A stretch of DNA of 10,916 nucleotides from CAZOKN01 sp964580525 (GCA_964580525.1 CAZOKN010000053.1:1-10916); one strand, 5' to 3'. Positions 1 to 7,413 are shown, counted from the first letter of the stretch. Made by a program: numbers and translations. Notes: generated from the letters alone by a model not told the origin.

Positions 1-2179
1 TGCTAACACAATGAGTTCATATTTTGATAGTATCCAGGGCTTATTTGGCGATCCTAATTCCACTAGCAGTCTAAGCTCAAAAGTTGACGCATTCTTCAAT
101 GCATTCCATATATTGAGCACTAATCCAGAAACTGTTTCATTGAAAGTTGCGGCTATTAATGCTGGTAAAGATCTTGCGGGAAAAATTTCTGAGATTGCTA
201 CAAAGCTTGAAAATATGCGTGTTCAGGCAGACCAGGACATTCATTCTGATATTAACACTGTAAATAGTATCATATCAACTCTTAGCGACACTAACAGACA
301 TATAAACGATTTCGCTGAAGGAACTCAAGGGCGTCTTATCGTTGAGCAGAACAGAGAGTTACAATTACAAAAACTTTCCGAATATATGAATGTATCGACA
401 GTTGTTGATTCGCACGGTTTCTTGTCAGTTTTGACCGGAAGTGGTGTGTCTTTGCTTGATACTGCAGGACGTTATGAAATACATCACACCACCGTACCTT
501 CAGTTGATCATTTCACTACTGACAGTGACATGACAGCAATTACAACAACTCTTATAAAACCTGATGGCACTGTCACAACATCCGGAAGCACACTTGTATC
601 AGCTGGTCAGAATGAGGATGTTACTACAGGCCTTACTAGCGGTACTATAAAATCATTACTTGAATTACGTGATTCGGAAATACCTAAAATTATCGAACAG
701 CTTAATAATCTTGCATATAATCTGGGCAATGAAGTTAATGCTGTGCACAATGATGGCTCTAGCTTTCCGCCACAAGCTTCATTAACAGGTACGACCAGTA
801 TTAGAGCAACTGATGAAGTTGGATTTTCTGGTAGCATAATGCTTGCAGTGCTAAATCAAGATGGCACTCCCGCAAATAGCCCTTATGGTGATGAAGCATC
901 GTATAGGCCACTAACTTTGGATTTATCTTCTTTAGACAGTGGCGATGGTGCTGGAAGGCCTACAGTTCAAACAATAATGGATGAAATAAATTATTATTTT
1001 GGTCCGGTACCAAACAGAGCAACTGTTGGAAATTTAAGAGATATAAGTTTAGCAGCCGTATCTAATAATATCACAGATGCTGGTACTGCTCAGTTTGATT
1101 TGCAGCTGGATAATATTTCCGGCACATCCGCAACAGTGGTTATAAATTCTATAACTGTTATTGACCCTAACGATTCAAGTACTGCATATACGCCGGCAAC
1201 ATTGCCAGTGCCTAACACTTACACAATTAATTCGGGTGATAGAGGGCGTACAAATATTCCGTTCACTCTTGATTTTAGTGGTGATGACAACAGAGCGTCC
1301 TACACTGTAAGGCTGCAAGTTCAGGTAACTGATGGCGATGGCAATGTTTCTGTTGCCAATGTGGACTACACAATACCTGATAACGTAACCAACATAAAAA
1401 ACACCAGATATGAGGCAAACGCAGTTACCAACGTGTCTGGAGATAGCCAGTTTTATAATGCACCATCAGCACAAACTTATGCTCGTGCTAGTCTTGTTGA
1501 TGCAAACGGCAATCCTGTTTCACCAGGAGAAGCAGGCTTTTTGAAAATCACAACAACCTCAAGTGAAAATTTCGGTATTGCTATTGATGAATTAGATAGC
1601 AAAGAAATTGGTCTTCCTTCAACAGCCAGCACAGATGTTACTCATAAGGGTTTTTCTAATTATTTCGGCTTGAATAACTTTTTTTCTACAAATGGTAGCA
1701 ACAGTCAAACAAATGCAGCTCTCAATATGGCTGTACGTTCTGATATAATTAGCAATCCAAACAAATTATCGACTGGATCGCTCATTTTATCGAATCAACC
1801 TAGCGATCCTACTACCCCTCTGTTTACTTATGGTTTGGGCAGTGGAGCTGCTGACATTATTGATCGAATTGGTGCATTGGATCAGGCGAGTGTTTCTTTC
1901 TCGCAAACATCGACTTTGAGCGCTGTAACTACAACGTTTAATCGTTATTCGGGAGAAATTATAGGTTATTCGGCAACTCTTGCGGTTGATAAACAAAATC
2001 AGCAGAGCACAGCATCTGTTGGCTTGGATGGTCTTAAAGCTTTATTCCAAAAAAGCGGCGGAGTTAACACTGACGAAGAATTATCAAAAATTATGGAATT
2101 GGAAAGTATTTTTAGAGCCTCTGCAAGAATTATAAACATAGTGCAGGACTTATTAAAAACTCTTACTCAGGCAATATAG
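1..2179 (+). CDS. flgK: Flagellar hook-associated protein 1 (FlgK/HAP1), 5'-truncated by the window edge
   Basis: FlgK is the first junction protein between hook and filament, exported through the flagellar type III apparatus. The frame is open to the left edge (first complete codon at base 2, reading A-N-T before the ATG at 11), and the first visible residues already belong to the conserved alpha-helical region after the N-terminal D0 segment (AFFNAFHILSTNPE, then a heptad-like helix). The real start therefore lies upstream, probably by roughly 100 codons. Numbered from the ATG at 11, residues 130-580 are a large Thr/Ser/Asp-rich exposed region with a beta-rich Ig-like stretch (about 355-460). 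GFSNYFGLNN (547-556) is typical of alphaproteobacterial FlgK. Residues 683-722 are the C-terminal D0 helix (GGVNTDEELSKIMELES, ending DLLKTLTQAI). At more than 722 residues it is clearly longer than the roughly 550 of E. coli FlgK, with the excess in the exposed domain. It is the first visible gene of an flgK-flgL-fliW operon. Confidence 0.93.
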   Translation, partial: ANTMSSYFDSIQGLFGDPNSTSSLSSKVDAFFNAFHILSTNPETVSLKVAAINAGKDLAGKISEIATKLENMRVQADQDIHSDINTVNSIISTLSDTNRHINDFAEGTQGRLIVEQNRELQLQKLSEYMNVSTVVDSHGFLSVLTGSGVSLLDTAGRYEIHHTTVPSVDHFTTDSDMTAITTTLIKPDGTVTTSGSTLVSAGQNEDVTTGLTSGTIKSLLELRDSEIPKIIEQLNNLAYNLGNEVNAVHNDGSSFPPQASLTGTTSIRATDEVGFSGSIMLAVLNQDGTPANSPYGDEASYRPLTLDLSSLDSGDGAGRPTVQTIMDEINYYFGPVPNRATVGNLRDISLAAVSNNITDAGTAQFDLQLDNISGTSATVVINSITVIDPNDSSTAYTPATLPVPNTYTINSGDRGRTNIPFTLDFSGDDNRASYTVRLQVQVTDGDGNVSVANVDYTIPDNVTNIKNTRYEANAVTNVSGDSQFYNAPSAQTYARASLVDANGNPVSPGEAGFLKITTTSSENFGIAIDELDSKEIGLPSTASTDVTHKGFSNYFGLNNFFSTNGSNSQTNAALNMAVRSDIISNPNKLSTGSLILSNQPSDPTTPLFTYGLGSGAADIIDRIGALDQASVSFSQTSTLSAVTTTFNRYSGEIIGYSATLAVDKQNQQSTASVGLDGLKALFQKSGGVNTDEELSKIMELESIFRASARIINIVQDLLKTLTQAI

Positions 2180-2204
2180 GAATATTTAAAAAAGGTTATA
2201 GTTT

Positions 2205-3122
2205 ATGGCAATAGATTTCAAACCACTAACACCGTCAACTTTTGTTATAAATCTTGCTATTAAAAATCAAAGCGAGCTTGAAAAAGTTTCTACTCAAATT
2301 GCTACCAGCAATCAGCATCAAGATTTTAAGGGATATGCTGGAGATGGCTCAGCTGAAAGATTGATCTCTTTCAAAGAAACTTTAAGCAACGTTGAGAATT
2401 ATGTAACTGCTAATACTATAATAAAAGCAAGACTTGATACTATGAATCAGTCTGTACAAAAAATTCAGGACATTGCTGCTAACTTCGCGCAACTGATTAC
2501 TTTAAGCAGAAATGCTGCCTCTGGTTCGGATATTCCTCTTGCTGTACAAGGAGAAGCAGCTCTTGATTCTATAGCAGCACAGCTTAACGTTAAATTCGAT
2601 GGCCGCTATTTATTTTCTGGTAGCAAAACCGACACTGCTGCAGTGTCAGATTTAAATCTGAATACAAATTTAAATAGTTCCAATGAGCCAACTGACAATT
2701 ACTACCAAGGAGATAGTAGCCCTCCTTCAATTAAAGTTAGTGATTTCCAGGATGTAAGCTATGGAGTTTTAGCTAATGATCCTGCATTTCAAAAACTTAT
2801 AGGTGCCATTAATCTTGCGATGGACGGACATGCAGCTGGTGATGATACAAAATTAGCTGCAGCGTTTGATATGGTAGATGATGCTATCAATGGCCTTACA
2901 GCAGTAAGAGCTAATATTATAGCTTCAACTACGTCTGTCACTGATGCTACCGAAATTCATAGAAGTGTTGATTTAACTATAACTGAAAATATCAAAAATA
3001 TTTCCAGCACTGACATAGTTGAAGCCACTACTACGATGAGTAATTTACAGGCTTTAGTTCAAGCAACTTACATAGCTTATAATCGCCTTAGTCAATTAAA
3101 ATTATCTAATTTCATAAATTAA
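2205..3122 (+). CDS. flgL: Flagellar hook-associated protein 3 (FlgL/HAP3)
   Basis: FlgL is the second hook-filament junction protein, lying between FlgK and flagellin. The 305-residue length fits the family. The N-terminal helix (about 1-130) contains FKGYAGDGSAERLISF (41-56), the alphaproteobacterial form of the flagellin-like N domain. FDGRYLFSGSKTDT (131-144) is the characteristic FlgL motif and YYQGD (166-170) is also common in FlgL. Residues 258-305 form the C-terminal flagellin-like helix (ENIKNISSTDIVEATTTM). The ATG at 2205 is preceded by an AAAGG ribosome binding site (2191-2195) with 9 nt spacing. It follows flgK by 25 bp and precedes fliW by 23 bp, so it is almost certainly co-transcribed with both. 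The alternative, a true flagellin, is disfavoured by the GRYLFSG motif and the position directly after flgK. Confidence 0.93.
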   Translation: MAIDFKPLTPSTFVINLAIKNQSELEKVSTQIATSNQHQDFKGYAGDGSAERLISFKETLSNVENYVTANTIIKARLDTMNQSVQKIQDIAANFAQLITLSRNAASGSDIPLAVQGEAALDSIAAQLNVKFDGRYLFSGSKTDTAAVSDLNLNTNLNSSNEPTDNYYQGDSSPPSIKVSDFQDVSYGVLANDPAFQKLIGAINLAMDGHAAGDDTKLAAAFDMVDDAINGLTAVRANIIASTTSVTDATEIHRSVDLTITENIKNISSTDIVEATTTMSNLQALVQATYIAYNRLSQLKLSNFIN

Positions 3123-3145
3123 TAATTAAAAAAAGGAGAAGTTTA

Positions 3146-3655
3146 ATGCAAACGGTTACAGAACAACAAGACTCAATGTTAGCCTCTGTGGCGCATAATG
3201 TTCCTGCTGAAAAAACTAAAAACACTAAAATAAAAGTACAAAGTCGTTTTGGTGAAATAGAAGTTGATTTGGCTACGACTATTGTTTTTAAACATGGTCT
3301 GCTTGGAATTCCTGAAGCAGTAAACTTTGTTCTTACAGCTTTACCAAATGTAGGTACTGATCAGTTTAAATTATTACAGTCATTAGATGATATGTCTTTG
3401 TCTTTCATAGTTGTTCCTGCTGATTATGAAAATCAAATCATAGAAACAAAAGATTTAAAAGATGCCTGTGAGATACTTAGCATAAACACAGATAACCTTC
3501 TTGTATTATTTGTTGTTACGGTAATTGAAACTGGCAAAGAGAGAAGAGTTTCAGTTAATGCAAAAGCTCCTGTTCTAGTTGATGCAGTTAATAGAAAGGC
3601 AGCTCAGTATGTTTTGCAAAGTGATAAATATGAAATACAGCACATGATTTCTTAG
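3146..3655 (+). CDS. fliW: Flagellar assembly factor FliW
   Basis: FliW binds flagellin in the cytoplasm; when flagellin is exported, free FliW binds and inhibits CsrA, relieving repression of flagellin translation (known mainly from Bacillus and Campylobacter). The 169-residue protein shows the family blocks in order: FGEIEVD (35-41), F-KHGLLGIPE (48-57), LQSLDDMSLSFIVV (77-90), NLLVLFVVTV (117-126) and NAKAPVLVDAVNRKAAQYVL (138-157). About 26 residues at the N-terminus (polar, before TKIKVQS) exceed the usual family start, but the strong AAGGAGAAG ribosome binding site at 3133-3141 supports the ATG at 3146. It is the last gene of the flgK-flgL-fliW cluster. A csrA gene is not in this window; FliW implies one elsewhere, unless FliW acts here only as a flagellin chaperone. 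Confidence 0.93.
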   Translation: MQTVTEQQDSMLASVAHNVPAEKTKNTKIKVQSRFGEIEVDLATTIVFKHGLLGIPEAVNFVLTALPNVGTDQFKLLQSLDDMSLSFIVVPADYENQIIETKDLKDACEILSINTDNLLVLFVVTVIETGKERRVSVNAKAPVLVDAVNRKAAQYVLQSDKYEIQHMIS

Positions 3656-3685
3656 TTTTAATTATTCTGAATGTATTGGATTATA

Positions 3686-3708
3686 TTCCCAGGTAGGGAA
3701 AAGTTTTT
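3686..3708 (+). terminator. Possible weak Rho-independent terminator after fliW
   Basis: A perfect 5 bp inverted repeat, TTCCC (3686-3690) and GGGAA (3696-3700) with a 5-base loop, is followed by AAGTTTTT. It lies 31 bp after the fliW stop, in the right place to end the flagellar operon. The short stem makes it a weak candidate. Confidence 0.35.
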
Positions 3709-3743
3709 CAAAAATTTATTACCTATTCATTCCAAATTTTTAC

Positions 3744-3768
3744 TTTATGATTCTATTCAAATCATAAA
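3744..3768. repeat. 9 bp perfect inverted repeat just upstream of comEC
   Basis: TTTATGATT (3744-3752) and AATCATAAA (3760-3768) are exact reverse complements with a 7-base loop, ending 9 bp before the comEC ATG at 3778. A -10-like TATGAT (3746-3751, five of six bases of TATAAT) lies in the left arm, but no convincing -35 precedes it. The element could be an operator or an mRNA hairpin at the translation start. In a region this AT-rich, chance is not excluded. Confidence 0.4.
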
Positions 3769-3777
3769 ATAAATAAC

Positions 3778-5811
3778 ATGCTTTCATCTATCACACAAAA
3801 AATAGAAGATAATATACTGGCTCAAAAGGATATTTTACCAGTATGGTTGCCAGTTTTATTTGGCGTTGGCATTGCGATATATTTTTCTTTAAAATTTGAG
3901 CCCGCAATTTTTTATAGCGCAGCTGTGATAATCATACTCATGATTTTTGCTATAATATTCCGCAACAACAAACTGATAAATATAATCTTTATTGCATTTA
4001 TAACAATTGCTTGTGGTTTTTTTACGGCTAATTTTAGAACTATAAATGTTGCTGCGCCTGTTATAAAAAAAGAAACCAGGCCAGTTAATATCACTGCTAC
4101 AATAGAAGAAATTCATCCCAAAACGCACGGAACACAAATTCTTTTTAAAGATGTTTATATATCTGGATTTGAAGCGCAAGAGACACCAAAAAAAATTCGT
4201 CTAAATGTTAAAACCAAAGATAATGGCGCGGCTATTGGTGATAAAATTTCTACGCTCGCTCTCCTTTCTCCGCCACCATCTGAGGTTATTCCTGGTGATT
4301 ATAATTTCTCACTATATTCTTATTTTCAGCAAATAGGCGCTGTCGGCTACACAATAGCTGATATAAATATTTTGCAGAAAAAAGAGCAGAACTCATTTGA
4401 AATTTTCGTACAAAATCTACGCCGCTCAATCACCAATAAAATTCTTGATAAAAATATTCCCAGCGAAAGCTCTGTGGCAACTGCATTGATAGTAGGGGAG
4501 CAAGGCGCTATTCCGCAAAAAGATCAGGATAATATGAAAGTTGCCGGTACGTTTCATATTATTTCAATTTCGGGATTGCATCTATCGTTAGCTGCTATGA
4601 TTTTTTTCCTGGGCGCTCGCTATATTTTGCTTTTATTTCCAAGCATTTCACTTGCTCATAATACAAAAAAAATTGCAGCGATCATTGCTATATTCAGTAG
4701 CGGTTTTTATCTTTTAATTAGCGGTGTGCCTGTGCCAGCTCAACGCTCTTTTATCACCACTACTATGATATTGTTGGCCATAATTTTTGATAAAACCGCA
4801 ATATCTATGCGTTCTATAGCCGTTGCCGCTATTGTTGTTCTTGCTATTGCACCGGAGAGTATTTTAACGCCCAGCTTTCAAATGTCTTTCTCCGCCGCTG
4901 CGGCTTTAGTGAGCTGTTTTATTTTCTTAAAACCAATGTTTCGCGAGGTAAATAATTACGGCCTTATCAGCAAAATTTTTGCCTATTTTTTCTCGATTGT
5001 GATTTCGTCGCTAATTGCCAGTTTGGCTACAACGCCTTTTTCAATATATCATTTTAATTATTTTTCAGCTTATGGCATCGTTGCCAATTTGATAGCCGTA
5101 CCTATCACCTCTTTTATAATTATGCCGTTTGAAATTCTTGCATTATTTTTAATGCCGTTTGATTTACAGGATATTGCTCTTAAACCAGCTTTTTATGGCA
5201 TACATCTAATGCTAAAATCTGCAGAATATATCGCTTCATTCCCACAACCTTTCAGCACTATAAAATCAATGTCGAATACAAGTTTTGTGCTTATTATTTT
5301 CGGCGGAATATGGCTGCTGATTTGGCAAAGTAAAATTCGCCTATATGGATTGGCACCAGCCATCATTGGCATTATACTTATTTTTTTCACTAAAACGCCA
5401 GATATAATAATCAGTCAAAAAGGTAATCTTTTTGCGTTAAAAGGCGATGATTCGCAAATATTTTTTTCTTCAATGACCAGTGAAAGATATGCCCGTACAA
5501 AATGGCAAAAAACGTTGGGTTTACGAACAGCTATGAATATTAAAACAATGCCAAGCTGCGATTATTTTGGCTGTTTATATAATAAAAATGGCTATACAAC
5601 ACTAATCGCCAAACACCCAATTGCTTTGGTTGAAGATTGCAAAAATGCTGACATTCTGGTTAATCTAACCCACCAAAATAAAATCTGCGATGCAGCAGTT
5701 TCAATAAATTTATACGATTTGAAAAATAAAGGCACACACACAATTTATCTGGGTGATTATCTAGAAATAAAAAATGTGCATGACAGCATTGGCAATAGAC
5801 CTTGGAATTAG
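3778..5811 (+). CDS. comEC: ComEC/Rec2-family DNA uptake channel, short form without metallo-beta-lactamase domain
   Basis: ComEC is the inner-membrane channel that brings single-stranded DNA into the cytoplasm during natural transformation. The 677-residue protein begins with three hydrophobic segments (about 22-38, 43-61, 67-84) and a soluble DUF4131-like region (about 85-200). It continues into the polytopic Competence domain (about 230-500), with the hallmarks VATALIVGEQGAIP (233-246), ISGLHLS (264-270), SGVPVPAQRS (315-324) and PSFQMSFSAAAA (365-376). The last 150 residues contain one or two further membrane segments, then a hydrophilic tail without an HxHxDH metal site, so the nuclease domain of long ComEC proteins is absent. 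No Shine-Dalgarno sequence is visible before the ATG at 3778. It is separated from fliW by 122 bp and converges with etfA, the reading frames overlapping by 4 nt. It is more likely a single transcription unit than part of the flagellar operon. Confidence 0.92.
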   Translation: MLSSITQKIEDNILAQKDILPVWLPVLFGVGIAIYFSLKFEPAIFYSAAVIIILMIFAIIFRNNKLINIIFIAFITIACGFFTANFRTINVAAPVIKKETRPVNITATIEEIHPKTHGTQILFKDVYISGFEAQETPKKIRLNVKTKDNGAAIGDKISTLALLSPPPSEVIPGDYNFSLYSYFQQIGAVGYTIADINILQKKEQNSFEIFVQNLRRSITNKILDKNIPSESSVATALIVGEQGAIPQKDQDNMKVAGTFHIISISGLHLSLAAMIFFLGARYILLLFPSISLAHNTKKIAAIIAIFSSGFYLLISGVPVPAQRSFITTTMILLAIIFDKTAISMRSIAVAAIVVLAIAPESILTPSFQMSFSAAAALVSCFIFLKPMFREVNNYGLISKIFAYFFSIVISSLIASLATTPFSIYHFNYFSAYGIVANLIAVPITSFIIMPFEILALFLMPFDLQDIALKPAFYGIHLMLKSAEYIASFPQPFSTIKSMSNTSFVLIIFGGIWLLIWQSKIRLYGLAPAIIGIILIFFTKTPDIIISQKGNLFALKGDDSQIFFSSMTSERYARTKWQKTLGLRTAMNIKTMPSCDYFGCLYNKNGYTTLIAKHPIALVEDCKNADILVNLTHQNKICDAAVSINLYDLKNKGTHTIYLGDYLEIKNVHDSIGNRPWN

Positions 5812-6737
5812 AGCAATTTCTCCATCTCAGGCAGAACATTGAAAAGGTCAGCCACCAGGCCAAAATCCGCCACTTCAAATATAGGTGCGTTTTCATCCTT
5901 GTTGATAGCCACAATGATTTTGCTTTCTTTCATGCCCGCTAAATGCTGAATTGCTCCAGAAATTCCTACAGCAATATAAAGCTCAGGCGCAACGATTTTG
6001 CCTGTTTGGCCAACTTGATGCTCGTTGGAGATATAACCCGCATCCACCGCAGCGCGCGAAGCACCCACAGCACAATCAGGAATTTTGTTGGCAACAGCTT
6101 CCACCAATTTGAAATTTTCTTTGCTGCCCATGCCACGCCCGCCGGAAATTACAATACGTGACGAAGATAAATCCGGTTTGTCGCTCGCACCTGATTCCAA
6201 CTTCACAAAGCTGGAAAGTCCCTTATCACCTTTAGCCGAGCCACTGGCTTTTTCAGCCGAACCGCCCTGCCCTGCTTTTTCAAATGAAGTTGTGCGGATC
6301 GTCATGATTTTTATTTTGTCAGAACTTTGCACAGTGGCAATGGCATTGCCTGCATAGATCGGACGTTTAAAAGTATCTGCCGAAATAATTTCCATCACAT
6401 CAGTTATTTGCGCAACATCCAAAAGCGCTGCTATGCGCGGCATAAAATTTTTGCCGAAAGTGTTAGATGGAGCTAGGATGTGGCTATATTCACCAGCCAT
6501 AGCAACTATTAAATCAGCAAGATTTTCTGCTAGAAAATGTTCATATTCGCTGCTGTCGGCAGTGATAACTTTTTTCACGCCAGCAATTTTTGTTGCCGCA
6601 TCCGCCACAGCACCGCAGCCTTTTCCTGCAACAATAACATGCACATCTCCACCAATTTTACTTGCTGCAAAACAAGTGTTTAATGTTGATTGCTTAAGTG
6701 ACTTGTTATCATGATCAGCGATTACTAATATTGTCAT
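5808..6737 (-). CDS. etfA: Electron transfer flavoprotein, alpha subunit (EtfA/FixB family)
   Basis: EtfA carries the FAD of the ETF heterodimer, which moves electrons from acyl-CoA and other dehydrogenases to ETF:ubiquinone oxidoreductase. The 309-residue length is standard. The N-terminal domain (1-150) is followed by a flexible Gly/Ser/Ala/Lys linker (about 154-172). The C-terminal FAD domain shows GGRGMGS (199-205), AVGASRAAVDAGY (223-235), QVGQTGKIVAPELYIAVGIS (241-260), AINKDENAPIF (277-287) and a mitochondrial-like end, VADLFNVLPEMEKLL. A GGAG ribosome binding site (6748-6751, minus strand) lies 10 nt before the start. It is last in the minus-strand series etfB, toxin, antitoxin, etfA, only 19 bp after the antitoxin stop. 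Its expression therefore probably depends on read-through from the etfB promoter, the toxin-antitoxin promoter, or both. Its stop overlaps the comEC stop on the other strand. Confidence 0.96.
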   Translation of the reverse strand: MTILVIADHDNKSLKQSTLNTCFAASKIGGDVHVIVAGKGCGAVADAATKIAGVKKVITADSSEYEHFLAENLADLIVAMAGEYSHILAPSNTFGKNFMPRIAALLDVAQITDVMEIISADTFKRPIYAGNAIATVQSSDKIKIMTIRTTSFEKAGQGGSAEKASGSAKGDKGLSSFVKLESGASDKPDLSSSRIVISGGRGMGSKENFKLVEAVANKIPDCAVGASRAAVDAGYISNEHQVGQTGKIVAPELYIAVGISGAIQHLAGMKESKIIVAINKDENAPIFEVADFGLVADLFNVLPEMEKLL

Positions 6738-6756
6738 TATACAAAATCTCCAAAAT

Positions 6757-7113
6757 TTATACTAAGTCATCAATATCAACATTTAACGCCGTAGCTAATT
6801 TTTTTAACGCAGCTATGGAGCCATTTTTCTTATCGGTCTCAATCTGAGCAATATATGCGCGGCTTAACTTTGTTTTTTTTGCCAAATCTTCCTGCGTCAT
6901 TTTACGATATTCGCGATAAACTTTAATCTTATTTTGGCCTTCAAGTACTGAATATACAACTTCAGAAGGAAAGTATTCTCCACCTTCTGCAATCGCCTCA
7001 TCATAGGCTTTTATGTCGTTTATCATTTCAGCATCATGCTGCAATTTTTCAAATGTAGCTATAGGAAGCACAACAAAAGATTTTCCATTTTTTTCAATAG
7101 TTTCATATCTCAT
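6757..7113 (-). CDS. XRE-family helix-turn-helix antitoxin of a RelE/ParE-type module
   Basis: This is the likely antitoxin and autorepressor of the adjacent toxin gene. Of its 118 residues, the N-terminal part (1-60; MRYETIEKNGKSFVVLPIAT and the acidic AYDEAIAEGGEYFP) resembles the N-terminus of XRE antitoxins paired with RelE toxins and probably contacts the toxin. Residues 63-118 form a Cro/C1-type helix-turn-helix, with KMTQEDLAKKTKLSRAYIAQ (71-90) as the helix pair and a closing ALNVDIDDLV. Its ATG overlaps the toxin stop in an ATGA (7110-7113). A full-consensus AGGAGG lies 9 nt upstream within the toxin gene, favouring strong translation. The order toxin-then-antitoxin is the HigBA-like arrangement. 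It sits between etfB and etfA and has no evident link to electron transfer. Confidence 0.9.
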   Translation of the reverse strand: MRYETIEKNGKSFVVLPIATFEKLQHDAEMINDIKAYDEAIAEGGEYFPSEVVYSVLEGQNKIKVYREYRKMTQEDLAKKTKLSRAYIAQIETDKKNGSIAALKKLATALNVDIDDLV

Positions 7114-7367
7114 TTGTATATTCCTCCTCTTGCACCTATATCAACAACTTCAATAGTAAGTATATTATTATGAATATTGTAAATAACCCTAAAATCACCA
7201 ATCCTTAATCTATAAGCCTCTCTTCCAACAAGCTTAGTAGCGTTGTTATTGGAAGCATAAGGATCCTTAGCGAGAGAATCTATTTTACTTATAACTCTTT
7301 TTTGCCATTGCTTAGGCATTTTAGAGAGATACTTTCTGGCCTTCTTAGAATAAGTAATTTTAAACAT
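7110..7367 (-). CDS. RelE/ParE-superfamily toxin
   Basis: This is a small basic toxin of 85 residues, the usual length for the family, which includes ribosome-dependent mRNA interferases (RelE, HigB) and gyrase poisons (ParE). Visible hallmarks are the N-terminal ITYSKKARKYLSKMPKQWQK (4-23), DPYASNNNATKLVGREAYRL (35-54) and the diagnostic YRLRIGDFRVIYNI (52-65), followed by LTIEVVDIGARGGIYK to the end. The run of Arg at 53, 55 and 60 with Tyr63 is as expected, but the sequence alone does not tell mRNA cleavage from gyrase inhibition. It is the first gene of a two-gene module and overlaps the antitoxin by 4 nt. A near-perfect sigma-70 promoter ends 5 bp before the ATG, so no ribosome binding site fits between; the message is probably leaderless. 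The gene starts 46 bp after the etfB stop. Confidence 0.9.
   Translation of the reverse strand: MFKITYSKKARKYLSKMPKQWQKRVISKIDSLAKDPYASNNNATKLVGREAYRLRIGDFRVIYNIHNNILTIEVVDIGARGGIYK
7123..7128 (-). promoter_or_regulatory. Perfect Shine-Dalgarno AGGAGG for the antitoxin, inside the toxin gene
   Basis: On the minus strand AGGAGG ends 9 nt before the antitoxin ATG (7113) and spans the toxin's Ala-Arg-Gly-Gly-Ile codons. It is the strongest ribosome binding site seen in the window; the toxin start has none. The combination would favour antitoxin over toxin synthesis from one message. Confidence 0.8.
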
Positions 7368-7372
7368 ATAAA

Positions 7373-7401
7373 ATTGTAGCTTAAAGGAACATTTTTGTCA
7401 A
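7373..7401 (-). promoter_or_regulatory. Sigma-70 promoter of the toxin-antitoxin module (probably leaderless transcript)
   Basis: On the minus strand the -35 box is TTGACA (7396-7401, six of six), followed by a 17 bp spacer and the -10 box TACAAT (7373-7378, five of six). Only 5 bp separate the -10 from the toxin ATG, so a start 6-8 nt after the -10 falls at or within the start codon region. The promoter lies wholly in the 46 bp between the etfB stop and the toxin. It is the best promoter match found in the window and would also feed etfA. Confidence 0.78.
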
Positions 7402-7413
7402 TTAGAAAAAATC

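Noticed and set aside
11..13. ATG at 11 as the true start of flgK
   Set aside because: The frame is open upstream to the edge and the protein at this point begins in the middle of the FlgK helical region, without the conserved N-terminal D0 segment; the start is outside the window.
2205..3122. Second gene as a flagellin rather than FlgL
   Set aside because: The GRYLFSG motif, YYQGD and the position directly after flgK point to FlgL.
3889..4179. Minus-strand open frame of 96 codons within comEC
   Set aside because: It is antisense to a confidently assigned comEC and has no domain or start signal.
6085..6714. Two plus-strand open frames of 90 and 93 codons
   Set aside because: Both are antisense within etfA, whose protein is certain; they reflect codon bias of the slightly more GC-rich etfA and match no family.
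6738..7413. Toxin-antitoxin pair as part of a larger transposon or integron cassette
   Set aside because: No terminal inverted repeats, direct repeats, transposase or attachment-like site could be seen at either edge of the pair.
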